Shown: positions 41,525 to 49,665, numbered from the stretch's first letter. The stretch: DNA of 64,000 bases from an uncultured Roseateles sp. (GCF_963422335.1 NZ_OY729424.1:5084001-5148000); one strand, 5' to 3'. The notes: generated from the letters alone by a model not told the origin. A program made the numbers and translations.

Positions 41525-42510
41525 CGAGACCCAAGATGCAGCGCCGAATAATCGCCTGGGCGGGAAGCGCTGCCATCGCAGCATTGTCTATCTATGTTGC
41601 AGTGCAGATGCAAAGCGAGGAGCGAGGAGTAGCGTCGGCGACGGTCGCGCCACCATCCTTTTCCGTCGACAACTCGACCAAACCTATCTCCGCACCGCAT
41701 ACCGCGTCTCAGCCAGCCTCTGTAGCAATTGCTGTCCAACGGCAGTACGCTGCGTACAAAGTTGGTGATGCCGCGAAATTGTGGGCATCGAGTCCTGAAG
41801 CGCTTTTCAACGTTTACAAGCATGGTCGAGAGTCAGAGAGCGCAGTAGAGAAGTATCTCGCACTGCAGGCGCTTTCGTTCTGCTTGCCCATTGCGATGAA
41901 CAGGGCGAACAATCAGTTGCCAGCAGACGCTGTGCTCAATATGGTGAGCGTATACAGATCGCGCAATGAGCTCCAAGAGCGATGCCGACTCTTCTTCGGC
42001 GTGAGCCATGATGAATTGCGCAAAGCCAACACTGAATTGCTGGCCGCAGTCAATGATGGCTCTTCACCGGTGAACGCTGCTGCAATGGAATTGCGACGAG
42101 ACGAGTCCGATGCAAGGACGATCAAAGATACGCAGTCTGCGCTGTTAAGGACCCTGGAAAACCATAAGTCCGACGCTCTCCTTTGGGCTGGGCCGGGTCT
42201 TGGAACTTGGCTGGAACACGCAGCCGGAAACAATGCGCTCCGAGGGTCAATAGACCCCGTGTTATTGCAGACTGACCACATTGCTGAGGCGATGATGATT
42301 GCCATGTGCGATATGGGCTACGACTGCGGAAAAGACAGCCTTCTATATATGCGCCTCTGCGCAACTGCCGCGCAATGTTCGGCCTCAGTAGCTGCGCAAG
42401 TACTGGAGAACCTTCCATCGGATGCCTCAAGACAACTAGTAAAGCAGCAAGCCCGAGTCATCGCAGAAGCCATCGCCACCAAGCAGTTCGTACGCCTCGG
42501 CCTTCACTAG
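41521..42510 (+). CDS. membrane-anchored helical protein of unknown function, 329 aa
   Basis: Start taken at ATG 41521 in the four-base overlap with the upstream gene. N-terminal anchor RRIIAWAGSAAIAALSIYVAV, then a low-complexity Ser/Thr/Ala/Pro linker, then a long helical domain (EKYLALQALSFCLPIAMNRA, ELRKANTELLAAVNDGSSPV, then MIAMCDMGYDCGKDSLLYMR). It probably lies outside the inner membrane. It pairs with the 191-residue exported protein. No family recognised. Confidence 0.65.
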   Translation: MTRPKMQRRIIAWAGSAAIAALSIYVAVQMQSEERGVASATVAPPSFSVDNSTKPISAPHTASQPASVAIAVQRQYAAYKVGDAAKLWASSPEALFNVYKHGRESESAVEKYLALQALSFCLPIAMNRANNQLPADAVLNMVSVYRSRNELQERCRLFFGVSHDELRKANTELLAAVNDGSSPVNAAAMELRRDESDARTIKDTQSALLRTLENHKSDALLWAGPGLGTWLEHAAGNNALRGSIDPVLLQTDHIAEAMMIAMCDMGYDCGKDSLLYMRLCATAAQCSASVAAQVLENLPSDASRQLVKQQARVIAEAIATKQFVRLGLH

Positions 42511-42542
42511 GAGTCACTTCCGCAGACCTCGAACACAGACGC

Positions 42543-42728
42543 TTGACCCCGGCGAAACTTGGATATGAACCGGGTTCGTTGTACCCACCTCCAGGCGTGC
42601 GGAACAACACGTGCCCCAAGTGTCAAAAGGCATTCAAAAGCCCGATGGCCGTCAAGCAGCATCAGAGCGCCTATCACCATGTGACTGACACGCCGATCAA
42701 GGCCAAGAGCGTCGGAACGCCGGAGTAG
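42543..42728 (+). CDS. small protein with a classical C2H2 zinc finger
   Basis: The C-terminal part reads NTCPKCQKAFKSPMAVKQHQ then SAYHH, a textbook C-x2-C-x12-H-x4-H finger with the hydrophobic core positions filled. The frame is open from 42306, but the upstream part overlaps the preceding gene. A TTG at 42543 would give 61 residues; the true start is uncertain because there is no good ribosome-binding site. It converges with the SRAP gene. Small bacterial C2H2 proteins are uncommon and usually bind DNA. Confidence 0.45.
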   Translation: MTPAKLGYEPGSLYPPPGVRNNTCPKCQKAFKSPMAVKQHQSAYHHVTDTPIKAKSVGTPE

Positions 42729-42741
42729 ATCCCGGTCGCGA

Positions 42742-43728
42742 CTACTTGGGAACGCGCTTGACGAGATAGAAGGGCCTCCGGCGCCGATCAAGAACGGCCT
42801 GCTGCGCATCAAGGTCAGCCGGGTCTGGATTCAGCCAGGTGTCTACGTCAGCCGGGTCGATGGGGATGATGCATCTGTTGTGTCCAGCGACCTCAACCTC
42901 GGGCGGTGGGTCCTCGGTGACGAATGCAAACGAGTCCAATTGCTCCCCTTGGTCTCCCTCCCAATGCGACCAAACACAGGCCAGTAGGAGGTCTTCGCCG
43001 GTGTCGGGTCTGAACTCGATGACGATCTTCTGTTCGTCTTCGCCAGGCCGCAGCGCGCGTTGTTCAAACCGGTGCAGAAGGACCGACTCGTAGAAGGCCT
43101 CAATCTGTACGATCCCATGCGTGTGTCCCCAGACGCGGCGCCAAAAGAAGCCGCCGAGGCTGTCGCGGTTCGCGTTGTAAGTTCCCGGGTATTGCTCATC
43201 AAATGACGCGGGGACCCCCACAGGCCGGCATCGAAACCGCATCGGCATTAGGACTCGTTCGCCGTCCTTGACGATCAGAACGGGCGTAAAGCTGCCCGGA
43301 AACAGGCGCGAGTCCCAAGCCCTCGGCACCGTGCGGCCTGAGTCATCAATCGCCGCTTGCAGGGCCGCCACCTTGTCGGCTGCCCGGCGCTGCTCAAGCT
43401 CCAAGGTCTTGGTCTTCGTCGCGCCCTTGGCCCGCTTCGCTGCCAAGTCAGATTCAGCCTTGGCTAGGCGTGCTAGTTGCGCTTCCAACTTCTCCCCCAA
43501 GTCCTTGAGCCGCCTCTCATCGGTTTCTCTCACCAACTCAGCCAGCTTTCTGTCCTCATCGGTCTGCGGGTTGTCCAAAAAGGCCAAATCCATGGCGCGA
43601 AGCCTCTGCACGATCTGGCCCTCGGGCCGATGCCAGTACAGATGAAAGTAGGCCGCGGCGCTAATCTTCGCGTTGAACAGTTTGCAAAACTTCTTGTGCT
43701 CGGCAAGGATCTGGGCTGAATAGCACAT
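42742..43728 (-). CDS. SRAP/YedK-like SOS response-associated protein with a coiled-coil insert
   Basis: A 328-residue protein. I use ATG 43728 because SRAP proteins need Met-Cys at the start so that Cys2 becomes N-terminal; the frame begins MCYSAQILAEHKKF. The other active-site elements are present: YNANRDSLGG (Asn), VQIEAFYESV (Glu) and EVAGHNRCIIPI (His). It is about 100 residues longer than YedK because of a charged coiled coil between residues 70 and 130 (ERRLKDLGEKLEAQLARLAK). SRAP proteins shield abasic sites in single-stranded DNA through a covalent thiazolidine link. It is the last gene of the LexA-box operon. Confidence 0.9.
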   Translation of the reverse strand: MCYSAQILAEHKKFCKLFNAKISAAAYFHLYWHRPEGQIVQRLRAMDLAFLDNPQTDEDRKLAELVRETDERRLKDLGEKLEAQLARLAKAESDLAAKRAKGATKTKTLELEQRRAADKVAALQAAIDDSGRTVPRAWDSRLFPGSFTPVLIVKDGERVLMPMRFRCRPVGVPASFDEQYPGTYNANRDSLGGFFWRRVWGHTHGIVQIEAFYESVLLHRFEQRALRPGEDEQKIVIEFRPDTGEDLLLACVWSHWEGDQGEQLDSFAFVTEDPPPEVEVAGHNRCIIPIDPADVDTWLNPDPADLDAQQAVLDRRRRPFYLVKRVPK

Positions 43729-43769
43729 GGACAAACTCTAGCGGAGGTGCTCGCTGGTCAGGATGACTG

Positions 43770-44414
43770 TCACCAAAAGAAGGAATCATCCTCCGGGGGC
43801 GGCTCGGCCTCGAAATGGGACTGGGCGACAGTGATCGGGTCTTCTTTCCAGTGGCCGTCAAATACGCGCTCAGCAAACCTGGCCAGCGAGCCCGTTGGGT
43901 CCTCACAACCCAACTTGCTCAAGTGCATCAGGTAGCTGTCAATCCACTTCGGTCGGATCAAAGCCTTGGGTGCGGCATCTGCCTGCTGACGCTCAAGTAC
44001 TTCCTGCGTGACCACGGCACTGAACATATCGGTGATCTGCAATCCATCCAATGTGCCTGGTGCGTGTTTGCGATAAGCCAGATAGAGCTTCCTGTGGCTT
44101 GGGAGGGCAGGCAGGTCACTCACCAAGTCGATATCGGCGAGTGCCGGCATCAGGTGCATCTGGCCTAGCATGACTGAGGCTGCGGTCAGGAAGTCGGATT
44201 CATTGATCTGGTCGAAGCCCCAAAAAGCGGCGTCTACGCTCTCGTCCAGTTCCTCATCGCTCATCCCGAGAGCTCGATCCGTGGCGTGTTGTGACACCTG
44301 GATGAGCCGAATGTCGCTCCACATGGACAGAAGCTCGACAGTCTCTTTGATGACCGCCGGCGGCACCTTGGAGAGCGCCAGCGCCTGCTTGTACTGTTCG
44401 TGGGTCAACTCCAT
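43770..44414 (-). CDS. hypothetical protein, 214 aa, in the SOS-box operon
   Basis: A largely helical acidic protein starting MELTHEQYKQALALSKVPPA with AGGAG before the ATG. It has no membrane segment and no motif I recognise; the tail is EPPPEDDSFFW. The acidic, aromatic end could be a partner-binding tail of the kind seen in SSB-interacting or SSB-like proteins. The 41- and 45-base gaps to its neighbours and common orientation place it in the operon behind the LexA box at 45321. Confidence 0.7.
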   Translation of the reverse strand: MELTHEQYKQALALSKVPPAVIKETVELLSMWSDIRLIQVSQHATDRALGMSDEELDESVDAAFWGFDQINESDFLTAASVMLGQMHLMPALADIDLVSDLPALPSHRKLYLAYRKHAPGTLDGLQITDMFSAVVTQEVLERQQADAAPKALIRPKWIDSYLMHLSKLGCEDPTGSLARFAERVFDGHWKEDPITVAQSHFEAEPPPEDDSFFW

Positions 44415-44459
44415 AACGTACTCCTGCTCGTGGATGAGCGCTAGTGCCGGTCAGACGAT

Positions 44460-44876
44460 TCAGCCAAGGCCGATAACGTGCTCAAGGCCCCCTTCTTGCT
44501 CAAGCTGCCGGCGGTGCTGTGCTTCACTGTGCTTGCGCACTTCCAGGTTGTAGGCGGTTTCCTCGTCGGCAAAGTCTGCCGGGATCATGAGCCAGCTTTG
44601 CTGACACGCCACATGCTTGTCCGGCAAGATGTCTGTCAGACGCTCCCAGCCGGTCACGGTCCATCTGTTGGGGCGCGCCGAAATCACATCGGCATCCAGC
44701 AATGGCCCCATCAGCACCTCGCCGGCCGCCGTGCGCAGCGTGGCCTGCTTCACGGTACGGTTCAACTCTACGTCGCGGACTTGCTCCAGAACAAACTCGC
44801 CTCGGATGTGGCTTCCCGAGAAGTGCCGAACTGCCGTCACACCCTTCACCCGGAGGGGCAAAACATCGAACTGCAT
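44460..44876 (-). CDS. hypothetical protein, 138 aa, in the SOS-box operon
   Basis: The N-terminal half is beta-rich (FDVLPLRVKGVTAVRHFSGS, RTVKQATLRTAAGEVLMGPL, then RWTVTGWERL). The C-terminal half is charged and helical (ADEETAY, VRKHSEAQHRRQLEQEGG). It starts at ATG 44876 with TGAGGT immediately upstream. No family recognised. It lies between a 66-residue and a 214-residue gene of the same operon. Confidence 0.7.
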   Translation of the reverse strand: MQFDVLPLRVKGVTAVRHFSGSHIRGEFVLEQVRDVELNRTVKQATLRTAAGEVLMGPLLDADVISARPNRWTVTGWERLTDILPDKHVACQQSWLMIPADFADEETAYNLEVRKHSEAQHRRQLEQEGGLEHVIGLG

Positions 44877-44891
44877 ACCTCACCATTTGCA

Positions 44892-45092
44892 TCAAGCCAT
44901 CGCCTCTTCAGCCACGGCCACCGCATCGGCATCGTGCTGCTGCTTATCCTCGATCAACTCCCGCGCCGCAGTCAACGCCCGCCGGAACTGCGGCCACATG
45001 CTGGCAAACGTCTCCATCTGCGGGCCATGCAACTCGGGATGAACGTGATACCAGGTCACGATCGACTTCGGGTCATTCAGGTTCAGCGTCAT
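44892..45092 (-). CDS. small hypothetical protein, 66 aa, in the SOS-box operon
   Basis: Starts MTLNLNDPKSIVTWYHVHPE with GAGGGC upstream, followed by a helical acidic half (FRRALTAARELIEDKQQHDA). The gap to the first gene of the operon is 8 bases. The pattern W-x-x-x-P near the start followed by helices is seen in small plasmid proteins of unknown function. Confidence 0.65.
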   Translation of the reverse strand: MTLNLNDPKSIVTWYHVHPELHGPQMETFASMWPQFRRALTAARELIEDKQQHDADAVAVAEEAMA

Positions 45093-45100
45093 GGCTGCCC

Positions 45101-45301
45101 TCAGTGGCTAGGTGGAGTGAACTCAGCGATGAGGCGAGCGCCAATCTCGGCGCCATGCTCGAACTTGCCATCCTTGAACCTCAGCAGCATCAGAGCGCAA
45201 CGCTCGGCAACATGCAAGGCAAGGGCTTCGGCCACCGGAAGGGGAATGTTGTGCTGCGCGGCGAATGCGCCCACCGCGGTTGATTGATCTTGGTACTGCA
45301 T
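45101..45301 (-). CDS. small hypothetical protein, 66 aa, first gene of the SOS-box operon
   Basis: Start taken at ATG 45301 (MQYQDQSTAVGAFAAQHNIP). The longer frame from 45355 would read through the LexA box and promoter. The protein is a helical, His-containing polypeptide (LPVAEALALHVAERCALMLL) ending IAEFTPPSH. Its ATG lies 20 bases from the LexA box, so its transcription should respond to DNA damage. No family recognised. Confidence 0.65.
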   Translation of the reverse strand: MQYQDQSTAVGAFAAQHNIPLPVAEALALHVAERCALMLLRFKDGKFEHGAEIGARLIAEFTPPSH

Positions 45302-45320
45302 GTTGGGTCTCGCTTTCGGA

Positions 45321-45340
45321 TACTGTATGTTTATACAGTG
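45321..45340. promoter_or_regulatory. LexA (SOS) box
   Basis: TACTGTATGTTTATACAGTG matches the CTGT-N8-ACAG consensus perfectly and agrees with the extended form TACTGTATATATATACAGTA at all but three positions. It overlaps the expected promoter of the minus-strand five-gene operon ending in the SRAP gene, with a possible -35 (TTGTCA on that strand) beside it. The stretch from 45341 to 45642 upstream has no supported gene. Confidence 0.93.
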
Positions 45341-45642
45341 ACAACAAAAATGCAAGGACTAGGTGGTAAGTGACAACTGGCGGCTGGTTGACTCCCTGGT
45401 CGGGTCTTGACCCCCCATCCAGAGGCTTTGGTGCCCTCGGCCACTCAACAATTGCGCCAAAAATGCCGCTAGAATTCGGAGCAAGGCGCCCGCCTCAGAC
45501 ATGGATGACTCAAAAAAGGCTTCGTTGGCACACCCTGTGCCGGCGTGAACTCAATCGGTTTGACTTGGTCGCAACGGCTTCAATTCGTTTGCGGGAAATC
45601 GTCCATCGCTCAATGCGGCCCTCACGAAATGAAAGAACTGTT

Positions 45643-46329
45643 ATGTCAAGTCTGTTTGCCGACCCGGCGTTTCATGCGCAGCGCAATTTGAAGGCGTTGG
45701 GATATGAGGTAAAGCGAGCTCAGGTCTTTGAGATCTTCGCTGGCTTGTTTGGCTACCATCATCACCGCGATATGCAGCTGGATCTCGCCGACATCGAATA
45801 CGCGATTCGGAATAGCGCCCCCTATGTCGTCTTGCAGCCGCCTATGGGCTACAGCCGTCTTCGAGAGATCCTGCCTCGACTGGATGAGGATCAACTGCAC
45901 GTCGCCTTGATGGTGATCTGTAACGAACTCACCAAAGCATTGCCCACCACCGTGCACCTCGGGGACGATGCGTTCATCGACTATTTCGGCAAGCACGAAC
46001 TGAGCGCTTGGCATCTGGACAGCAATAGCGAGTCGGTGATGGCAGCTCAAATGAAAGTTGCGACCTATTGCGATCACTTCAGAGTCGATGGTTTCGAGAT
46101 TGATCCGTTGATCGAGGAGCGAGGTGATGTTTGGTCTGGCAGCATCTATGGGGAACTGTGTCGCTCGCTTCCGAGTGGCGCCCCGGCATTGACCGAGGAT
46201 CAGATCACCACCTCGTCGTATGTCGCGTTTGAAAAGCTCGGGCGAGTACTGCTTGCTCCCGATCCAGTGATCCGTACGGGCGCGACAGCCTTTACTCCAC
46301 ATCCCAGCATGGGCGGCGTGCGTCTATAG
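45643..46329 (+). CDS. hypothetical protein, 228 aa
   Basis: Start taken at ATG 45643 (MSSLFADPAFHAQRNLKALG). The frame back to 45370 reads low-quality sequence and is rejected. The N-terminus, with A-x-x-LKALGYEVKRAQVFEIFA then LFGYHHHRDMQ, resembles a short helical motif shared by many plasmid and ICE proteins in which a G-Y-x-x-x-x repeat precedes the main domain. The rest is mixed alpha-beta. It is the last gene of the accessory region; the next 228 bases up to the att copy at 46558 hold nothing I can identify. Confidence 0.6.
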   Translation: MSSLFADPAFHAQRNLKALGYEVKRAQVFEIFAGLFGYHHHRDMQLDLADIEYAIRNSAPYVVLQPPMGYSRLREILPRLDEDQLHVALMVICNELTKALPTTVHLGDDAFIDYFGKHELSAWHLDSNSESVMAAQMKVATYCDHFRVDGFEIDPLIEERGDVWSGSIYGELCRSLPSGAPALTEDQITTSSYVAFEKLGRVLLAPDPVIRTGATAFTPHPSMGGVRL

Positions 46330-46557
46330 CCTGGATTGCCCCCGACCCCGAGCCAGGGCGAACCGCACCATCGTCGGCTATTGATCGGTCTATCGGTGTC
46401 CAAGCCGTTGATCCAGTTCGACTTTTTGAATGGGATGACCCGGAGCATCTATTCCGGGCTCGGCTTTAGGTCGGTTCCCACTATTGCCACAAACATCCAT
46501 CACAAAAGCTCGTTATGAATCTTCGGCTTAGAGCGATGAAAAGTGCCTTGTGATCTG

Positions 46558-46604
46558 GACTGTTAATCCGTAGGTCCCTGGTTCGAGCCCAGGTCGAGGA
46601 GCCA
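46558..46604. repeat. att core: 47-bp copy of the tRNA-Asn 3' half at the right end of the accessory region
   Basis: Identical over 47 bp to 20831-20877 and to the end of the first tRNA-Asn (17075-17121). It is preceded by unrelated sequence and followed by the tRNA terminator and the chromosomal glutaredoxin gene, so it marks the outer right boundary of the inserted DNA. Confidence 0.92.
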
Positions 46605-47080
46605 AATGATGAAGCCCTGCATGCTGACGCGTGTGGGGCTTTTTTCTTGGCGCCGAGCAGATCGACAACGCCATCCATTCACCCGACCCAATAGCCCATG
46701 AAGCCATTCATTCGACTCTTCTTCAGGACCCTGCGCATCCTGCTCGGCCCGGTCATGCTGCTGAAAGAGCGCCTGTCTCGCCCCGCAGCCCTGCAGCGCT
46801 CAGACGAACAGCAGGCCGAAGTCGATCGCCAGTGCAATGGCCTGGCTCTATATCAATTCAAGACCTGCCCGTTCTGCATCAAGGTCCGGCAGGAGATGCA
46901 TCGCCTGTCACTGCCGATTATCCGGCTGGACGCTCAGCATGACGCCCAGAATCGCACAGCACTGCTGCAGGGCTCGGGAGCAACCAAGGTGCCCTGCCTG
47001 AAGATCACCAACGCCAATGGGTCCGTGCAGTGGTTGACTGATTCGGGCGCAATCATTGATCACTTGCGCGGGCGGTTTGC
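46558..47080 (+). repeat. 523-bp direct repeat, copy B (att core plus glutaredoxin gene)
   Basis: Ungapped match to 20831-21353 with about 14 substitutions by eye. Because ordinary core genes follow (YjdM-like and onward), this copy is more likely the resident chromosomal one. Confidence 0.93.
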
Positions 47081-47087
47081 TGCCTGA
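46698..47087 (+). CDS. glutaredoxin-family protein, copy B (probably the resident copy)
   Basis: A 129-residue glutaredoxin with the same layout as copy A: a basic hydrophobic N-terminus, active-site CPFC in YQFKTCPFCIKVRQEM, and TKVPCLKI for the cis-Pro loop. The two proteins differ at only a handful of residues (for example PVMLL for PIMLL, and RSDEQQ for RSAEQQ). It stands between the tRNA remnant and a zinc-ribbon gene. Thiol-disulfide exchange is the expected chemistry. Confidence 0.92.
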   Translation: MKPFIRLFFRTLRILLGPVMLLKERLSRPAALQRSDEQQAEVDRQCNGLALYQFKTCPFCIKVRQEMHRLSLPIIRLDAQHDAQNRTALLQGSGATKVPCLKITNANGSVQWLTDSGAIIDHLRGRFAA

Positions 47088-47178
47088 ACTGCTTGCTTCG
47101 GCGAACAACACCCAACAGAAGCCTGGCATGCAAAGCGCCAGCGGGCTTCCATCTCAGCATCAAGAAAGTCCATCTGCC

Positions 47179-47523
47179 ATGAGCAACCTGCTGCCAAACT
47201 GCCCGAAGTGCCATTCCGAACTGACCTACGAGGATGGCAGCCAGTTCATCTGCCCCGAGTGCGGCCACGAGTGGTCGGCCGAGTCGGCTGCTGCTGCTGA
47301 AGATGGCCCGCGAGTCATCCGGGACGCCAACGGCAATGAGCTCAAGGATGGCGACACCGTCACCGTGATCAAGGACCTGAAGATCAAGGGCTCCTCCCTG
47401 GTCGTCAAGGTCGGCACCAAGGTCAAGAACATCCGCCTCGCCGAGGGCGATCACGACATCGACTGCAAGATCGACGGGATCGGGGCGATGGGGCTGAAGT
47501 CGGAGTTTGTGCGGAAGGTGTAA
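47179..47523 (+). CDS. yjdM: YjdM/PhnA-type zinc-ribbon protein
   Basis: A 114-residue protein. ATG 47179 gives the family start MSNLLPNCPKCHSELTYEDG; the longer frame from 47056 overlaps the glutaredoxin gene. The N-terminal zinc ribbon has CPKC and CPEC. The C-terminal domain carries GNELKDGDTVTVIKDLKIKG and ends in GLKSEFVRKV, as in the YjdM (formerly PhnA) family. Its role is uncertain; a link with phosphonate metabolism in the old name is not well supported. Confidence 0.95.
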   Translation: MSNLLPNCPKCHSELTYEDGSQFICPECGHEWSAESAAAAEDGPRVIRDANGNELKDGDTVTVIKDLKIKGSSLVVKVGTKVKNIRLAEGDHDIDCKIDGIGAMGLKSEFVRKV

Positions 47524-47587
47524 CGCGGACGGAACACGAGTCTGGAAGGCAGGCGGCCCCTTTCGCATGCGTGGCGCTTGCGGTCCG

Positions 47588-48493
47588 TCACCGCCGATCA
47601 TCAACCTCCCCGGATGCCCCAGAACCACCACCGTAGGCGCTGCAAACCAGCTGCGCGAGCAGCCGTGCCGGCTCGCTGAGGCTTTGCCTCGCCCGGTGGA
47701 CGAGGCCGATGTCGCGGTGGAAGGTGTGAGGTCCGAGGTCGATCGCGCGCACGGCCGCGGGCCAGCGGCGATGGGCGGCGGTCTGCGGCACCAAGGCGAC
47801 CCCCACCCCGTTGGCCACCAGGCGCACGATCGCATCCAGCTCGTCTAACTCGCAAACCTGCTGCACGCTCAGATGCGCGGCGCGCAGGAAGCGATCGACC
47901 TGCCGGCCGCCGAATGAGGCGCGGTCATATCGAACAAATGGTTGCCCGGACAGCAGCTCGGCCCAGTCGTCGCCCTGGAGGTGCCTCGGCACAAGCAGGC
48001 GAAACGGCTCGTGCACCAGCGTGTTCCAGCGCAGATCGCTCTGCAGCGAGAACGGCGGCCGGATGATTGCTGCCATGGCTATCTCGCCGGCATCGACCAG
48101 GTTCAACAGCTCCATTGACAGGCCCGGCACGACTCTCGTGCTGCAGCCGGGAAGCTGCTTGTGAAACTTGCCGAGCGCGTCGGGCAGCAGCGAGCGTTGC
48201 ACCGAGGCGATGGCGCCGATATTGAGCAGTACGCTGGCCTGCTGCCCCGCCTTGCTTGACCCCAGGTCGCTGTAGAGGCGCAGCAGCTCCTGCGCTTGCG
48301 CGAGCGTCTGGTGCCCCATGGCATTCAAGCGCGCCGATCGGCCTGTGCGGTCGAACAGCGGGAAACCGAGCTCGGCCTCCAGGCGCTGCATCTGCGCACT
48401 GATGGCCGCCTGCGTCAGGCCTATCTGTTCGCCGGCCGCGGCAAACGTGCCCTCCCGTGCCACGGCAATCAAGGTCTTGAGTTCGCGGATCAT
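47588..48493 (-). CDS. LysR-family transcriptional regulator
   Basis: A 301-residue regulator from ATG 48493 (MIRELKTLIAVAREGTFAAA). The helix-turn-helix runs through GEQIGLTQAAISAQMQRLEA and LGFPLFDRTGRSARL. The effector-binding domain shows LLNIGAIASVQRSLLPDALG and ANGVGVALVPQTAAHR. It is divergent from the VOC-protein gene at 48583, with about 90 bases between them, so it probably controls the VOC and flavin-reductase genes. The inducer is unknown. Confidence 0.95.
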   Translation of the reverse strand: MIRELKTLIAVAREGTFAAAGEQIGLTQAAISAQMQRLEAELGFPLFDRTGRSARLNAMGHQTLAQAQELLRLYSDLGSSKAGQQASVLLNIGAIASVQRSLLPDALGKFHKQLPGCSTRVVPGLSMELLNLVDAGEIAMAAIIRPPFSLQSDLRWNTLVHEPFRLLVPRHLQGDDWAELLSGQPFVRYDRASFGGRQVDRFLRAAHLSVQQVCELDELDAIVRLVANGVGVALVPQTAAHRRWPAAVRAIDLGPHTFHRDIGLVHRARQSLSEPARLLAQLVCSAYGGGSGASGEVDDRR

Positions 48494-48582
48494 CAACAAA
48501 TTCTATTGGTGCTCGGGGCAAATATATATTGATTTTCATTTTCCATAGCCCTGCCTACGATAGGTAACCCACCACCGGAGCC

Positions 48583-49032
48583 ATGACCATGCATGCCCCC
48601 ACCACGAATCCCGCACCGCTGTCCCCCTTCCACGTCGCCTTCCCGGTGCACGACATCGCGCTGGCCCGGCAGTTCTACGGCGAGCTCCTTGGCTGCCCGG
48701 AAGGCCGCAGCGCACCCGACTGGGTAGACTTCAATTTCTACGGCCACCAGATCGTGGCCCACCTCGCGCCTGACGAAACCGGCACCGCGCAGCGCAATGC
48801 GGTCGATGGCCATGGCGTGCCGGTGCGCCACTTCGGCATCGTGCTGCCCATGGCCGACTGGGAAGCGGCCGCCGCGCGCCTCAAGGCGGCCAACATCGAG
48901 TTCGTGATCGAGCCCTACATCCGCTTCAAGGGCGAGCCCGGTGAGCAGGCGACGATGTTCTTTCTCGACCCCTCCGGCAACGCGCTGGAGTTCAAGGCCT
49001 TCGCCGACATCACGATGCTGTTTGCCAAGTGA
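48583..49032 (+). CDS. VOC-family (glyoxalase/dioxygenase fold) protein
   Basis: A 149-residue protein of two beta-alpha-beta-beta-beta modules: FHVAFPVHDIALARQFYGEL in the first, and VRHFGIVLPMADWEAAAARL with FFLDPSGNALEFKAF in the second. His and Glu at the usual metal positions (FHVAF, RHFG, ALEFKA) suggest a metal-dependent enzyme. The substrate cannot be read from the sequence. It starts opposite the LysR gene and precedes a flavin reductase, so the three may form a small catabolic or detoxification unit. Confidence 0.9.
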   Translation: MTMHAPTTNPAPLSPFHVAFPVHDIALARQFYGELLGCPEGRSAPDWVDFNFYGHQIVAHLAPDETGTAQRNAVDGHGVPVRHFGIVLPMADWEAAAARLKAANIEFVIEPYIRFKGEPGEQATMFFLDPSGNALEFKAFADITMLFAK

Positions 49033-49080
49033 TAGTCGATCCTCACCCCTGAGGATGCAATCTGTTGAAGAATCTGCTAC

Positions 49081-49665
49081 ATGACACCTCACTTCCGCCC
49101 TGTCGCGCTCGAGCACGCGAGTCGCCTCATCAATCACGGCCCGACCGTGCTGGTAACGAGTTCGACGGGCGTTCACCGCAATGTCATGGCGGCCGCCTGG
49201 TCCATGCCCGTTGAGTTCACGCCACCACGCATCGCGGTGGTGATAGACAAGAGCACCTTCACCAAGGAGTTGATCGACGCCAGTGGCGCCTTCGGGCTTT
49301 GCCTGCCCGGCACCGCACTCGCCGACCTGGCCTATGCCGTAGGCAACCAGAGCGGCCGCGACATCGACAAATTCACCCGCCATGGCATCGTCGCAAGGAC
49401 AGGGCCTGTGCTTGGTGTGCCGCTGATCGAGGCCGGCTGCGCGGCCTGGCTCGAATGCCGGCTGATCCGCGAGCCGCATACCGAAGCCGTCTATGACACC
49501 TGCTTCGCGGAGGTGGTAGCCGCCGCAGCCGACGAACGCATTTTCACCGGCGGCCATTGGCAGTTCCGGGACGACAACGTCGAACTGCAGACCCTCCATC
49601 ACCTCGGCGGCGGCAACTTCGTGCATGCTGGCGGTGTGCTGCGCGCACAGCCGCTGCGGACCTAG
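49081..49665 (+). CDS. flavin reductase-like protein (FMN-binding split barrel)
   Basis: A 194-residue protein with the family core GPTVLVTSSTGVHRNVMAAA, WSMPVEFTPPRIAVVIDKST, and LPGTALADLAYAVGNQSGRD. Such proteins bind FMN and reduce free flavin for a partner oxygenase, or act as quinone or chromate reductases. It is 48 bases downstream of the VOC gene and probably in the same transcript under the divergent LysR regulator. Confidence 0.9.
   Translation: MTPHFRPVALEHASRLINHGPTVLVTSSTGVHRNVMAAAWSMPVEFTPPRIAVVIDKSTFTKELIDASGAFGLCLPGTALADLAYAVGNQSGRDIDKFTRHGIVARTGPVLGVPLIEAGCAAWLECRLIREPHTEAVYDTCFAEVVAAAADERIFTGGHWQFRDDNVELQTLHHLGGGNFVHAGGVLRAQPLRT

Noticed and set aside
45370..45642. N-terminal extension of the 228-residue gene to 319 residues
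   Set aside because: The extra codons lack coding character and a ribosome-binding site, whereas MSSLFADPAF at 45643 fits a natural start.
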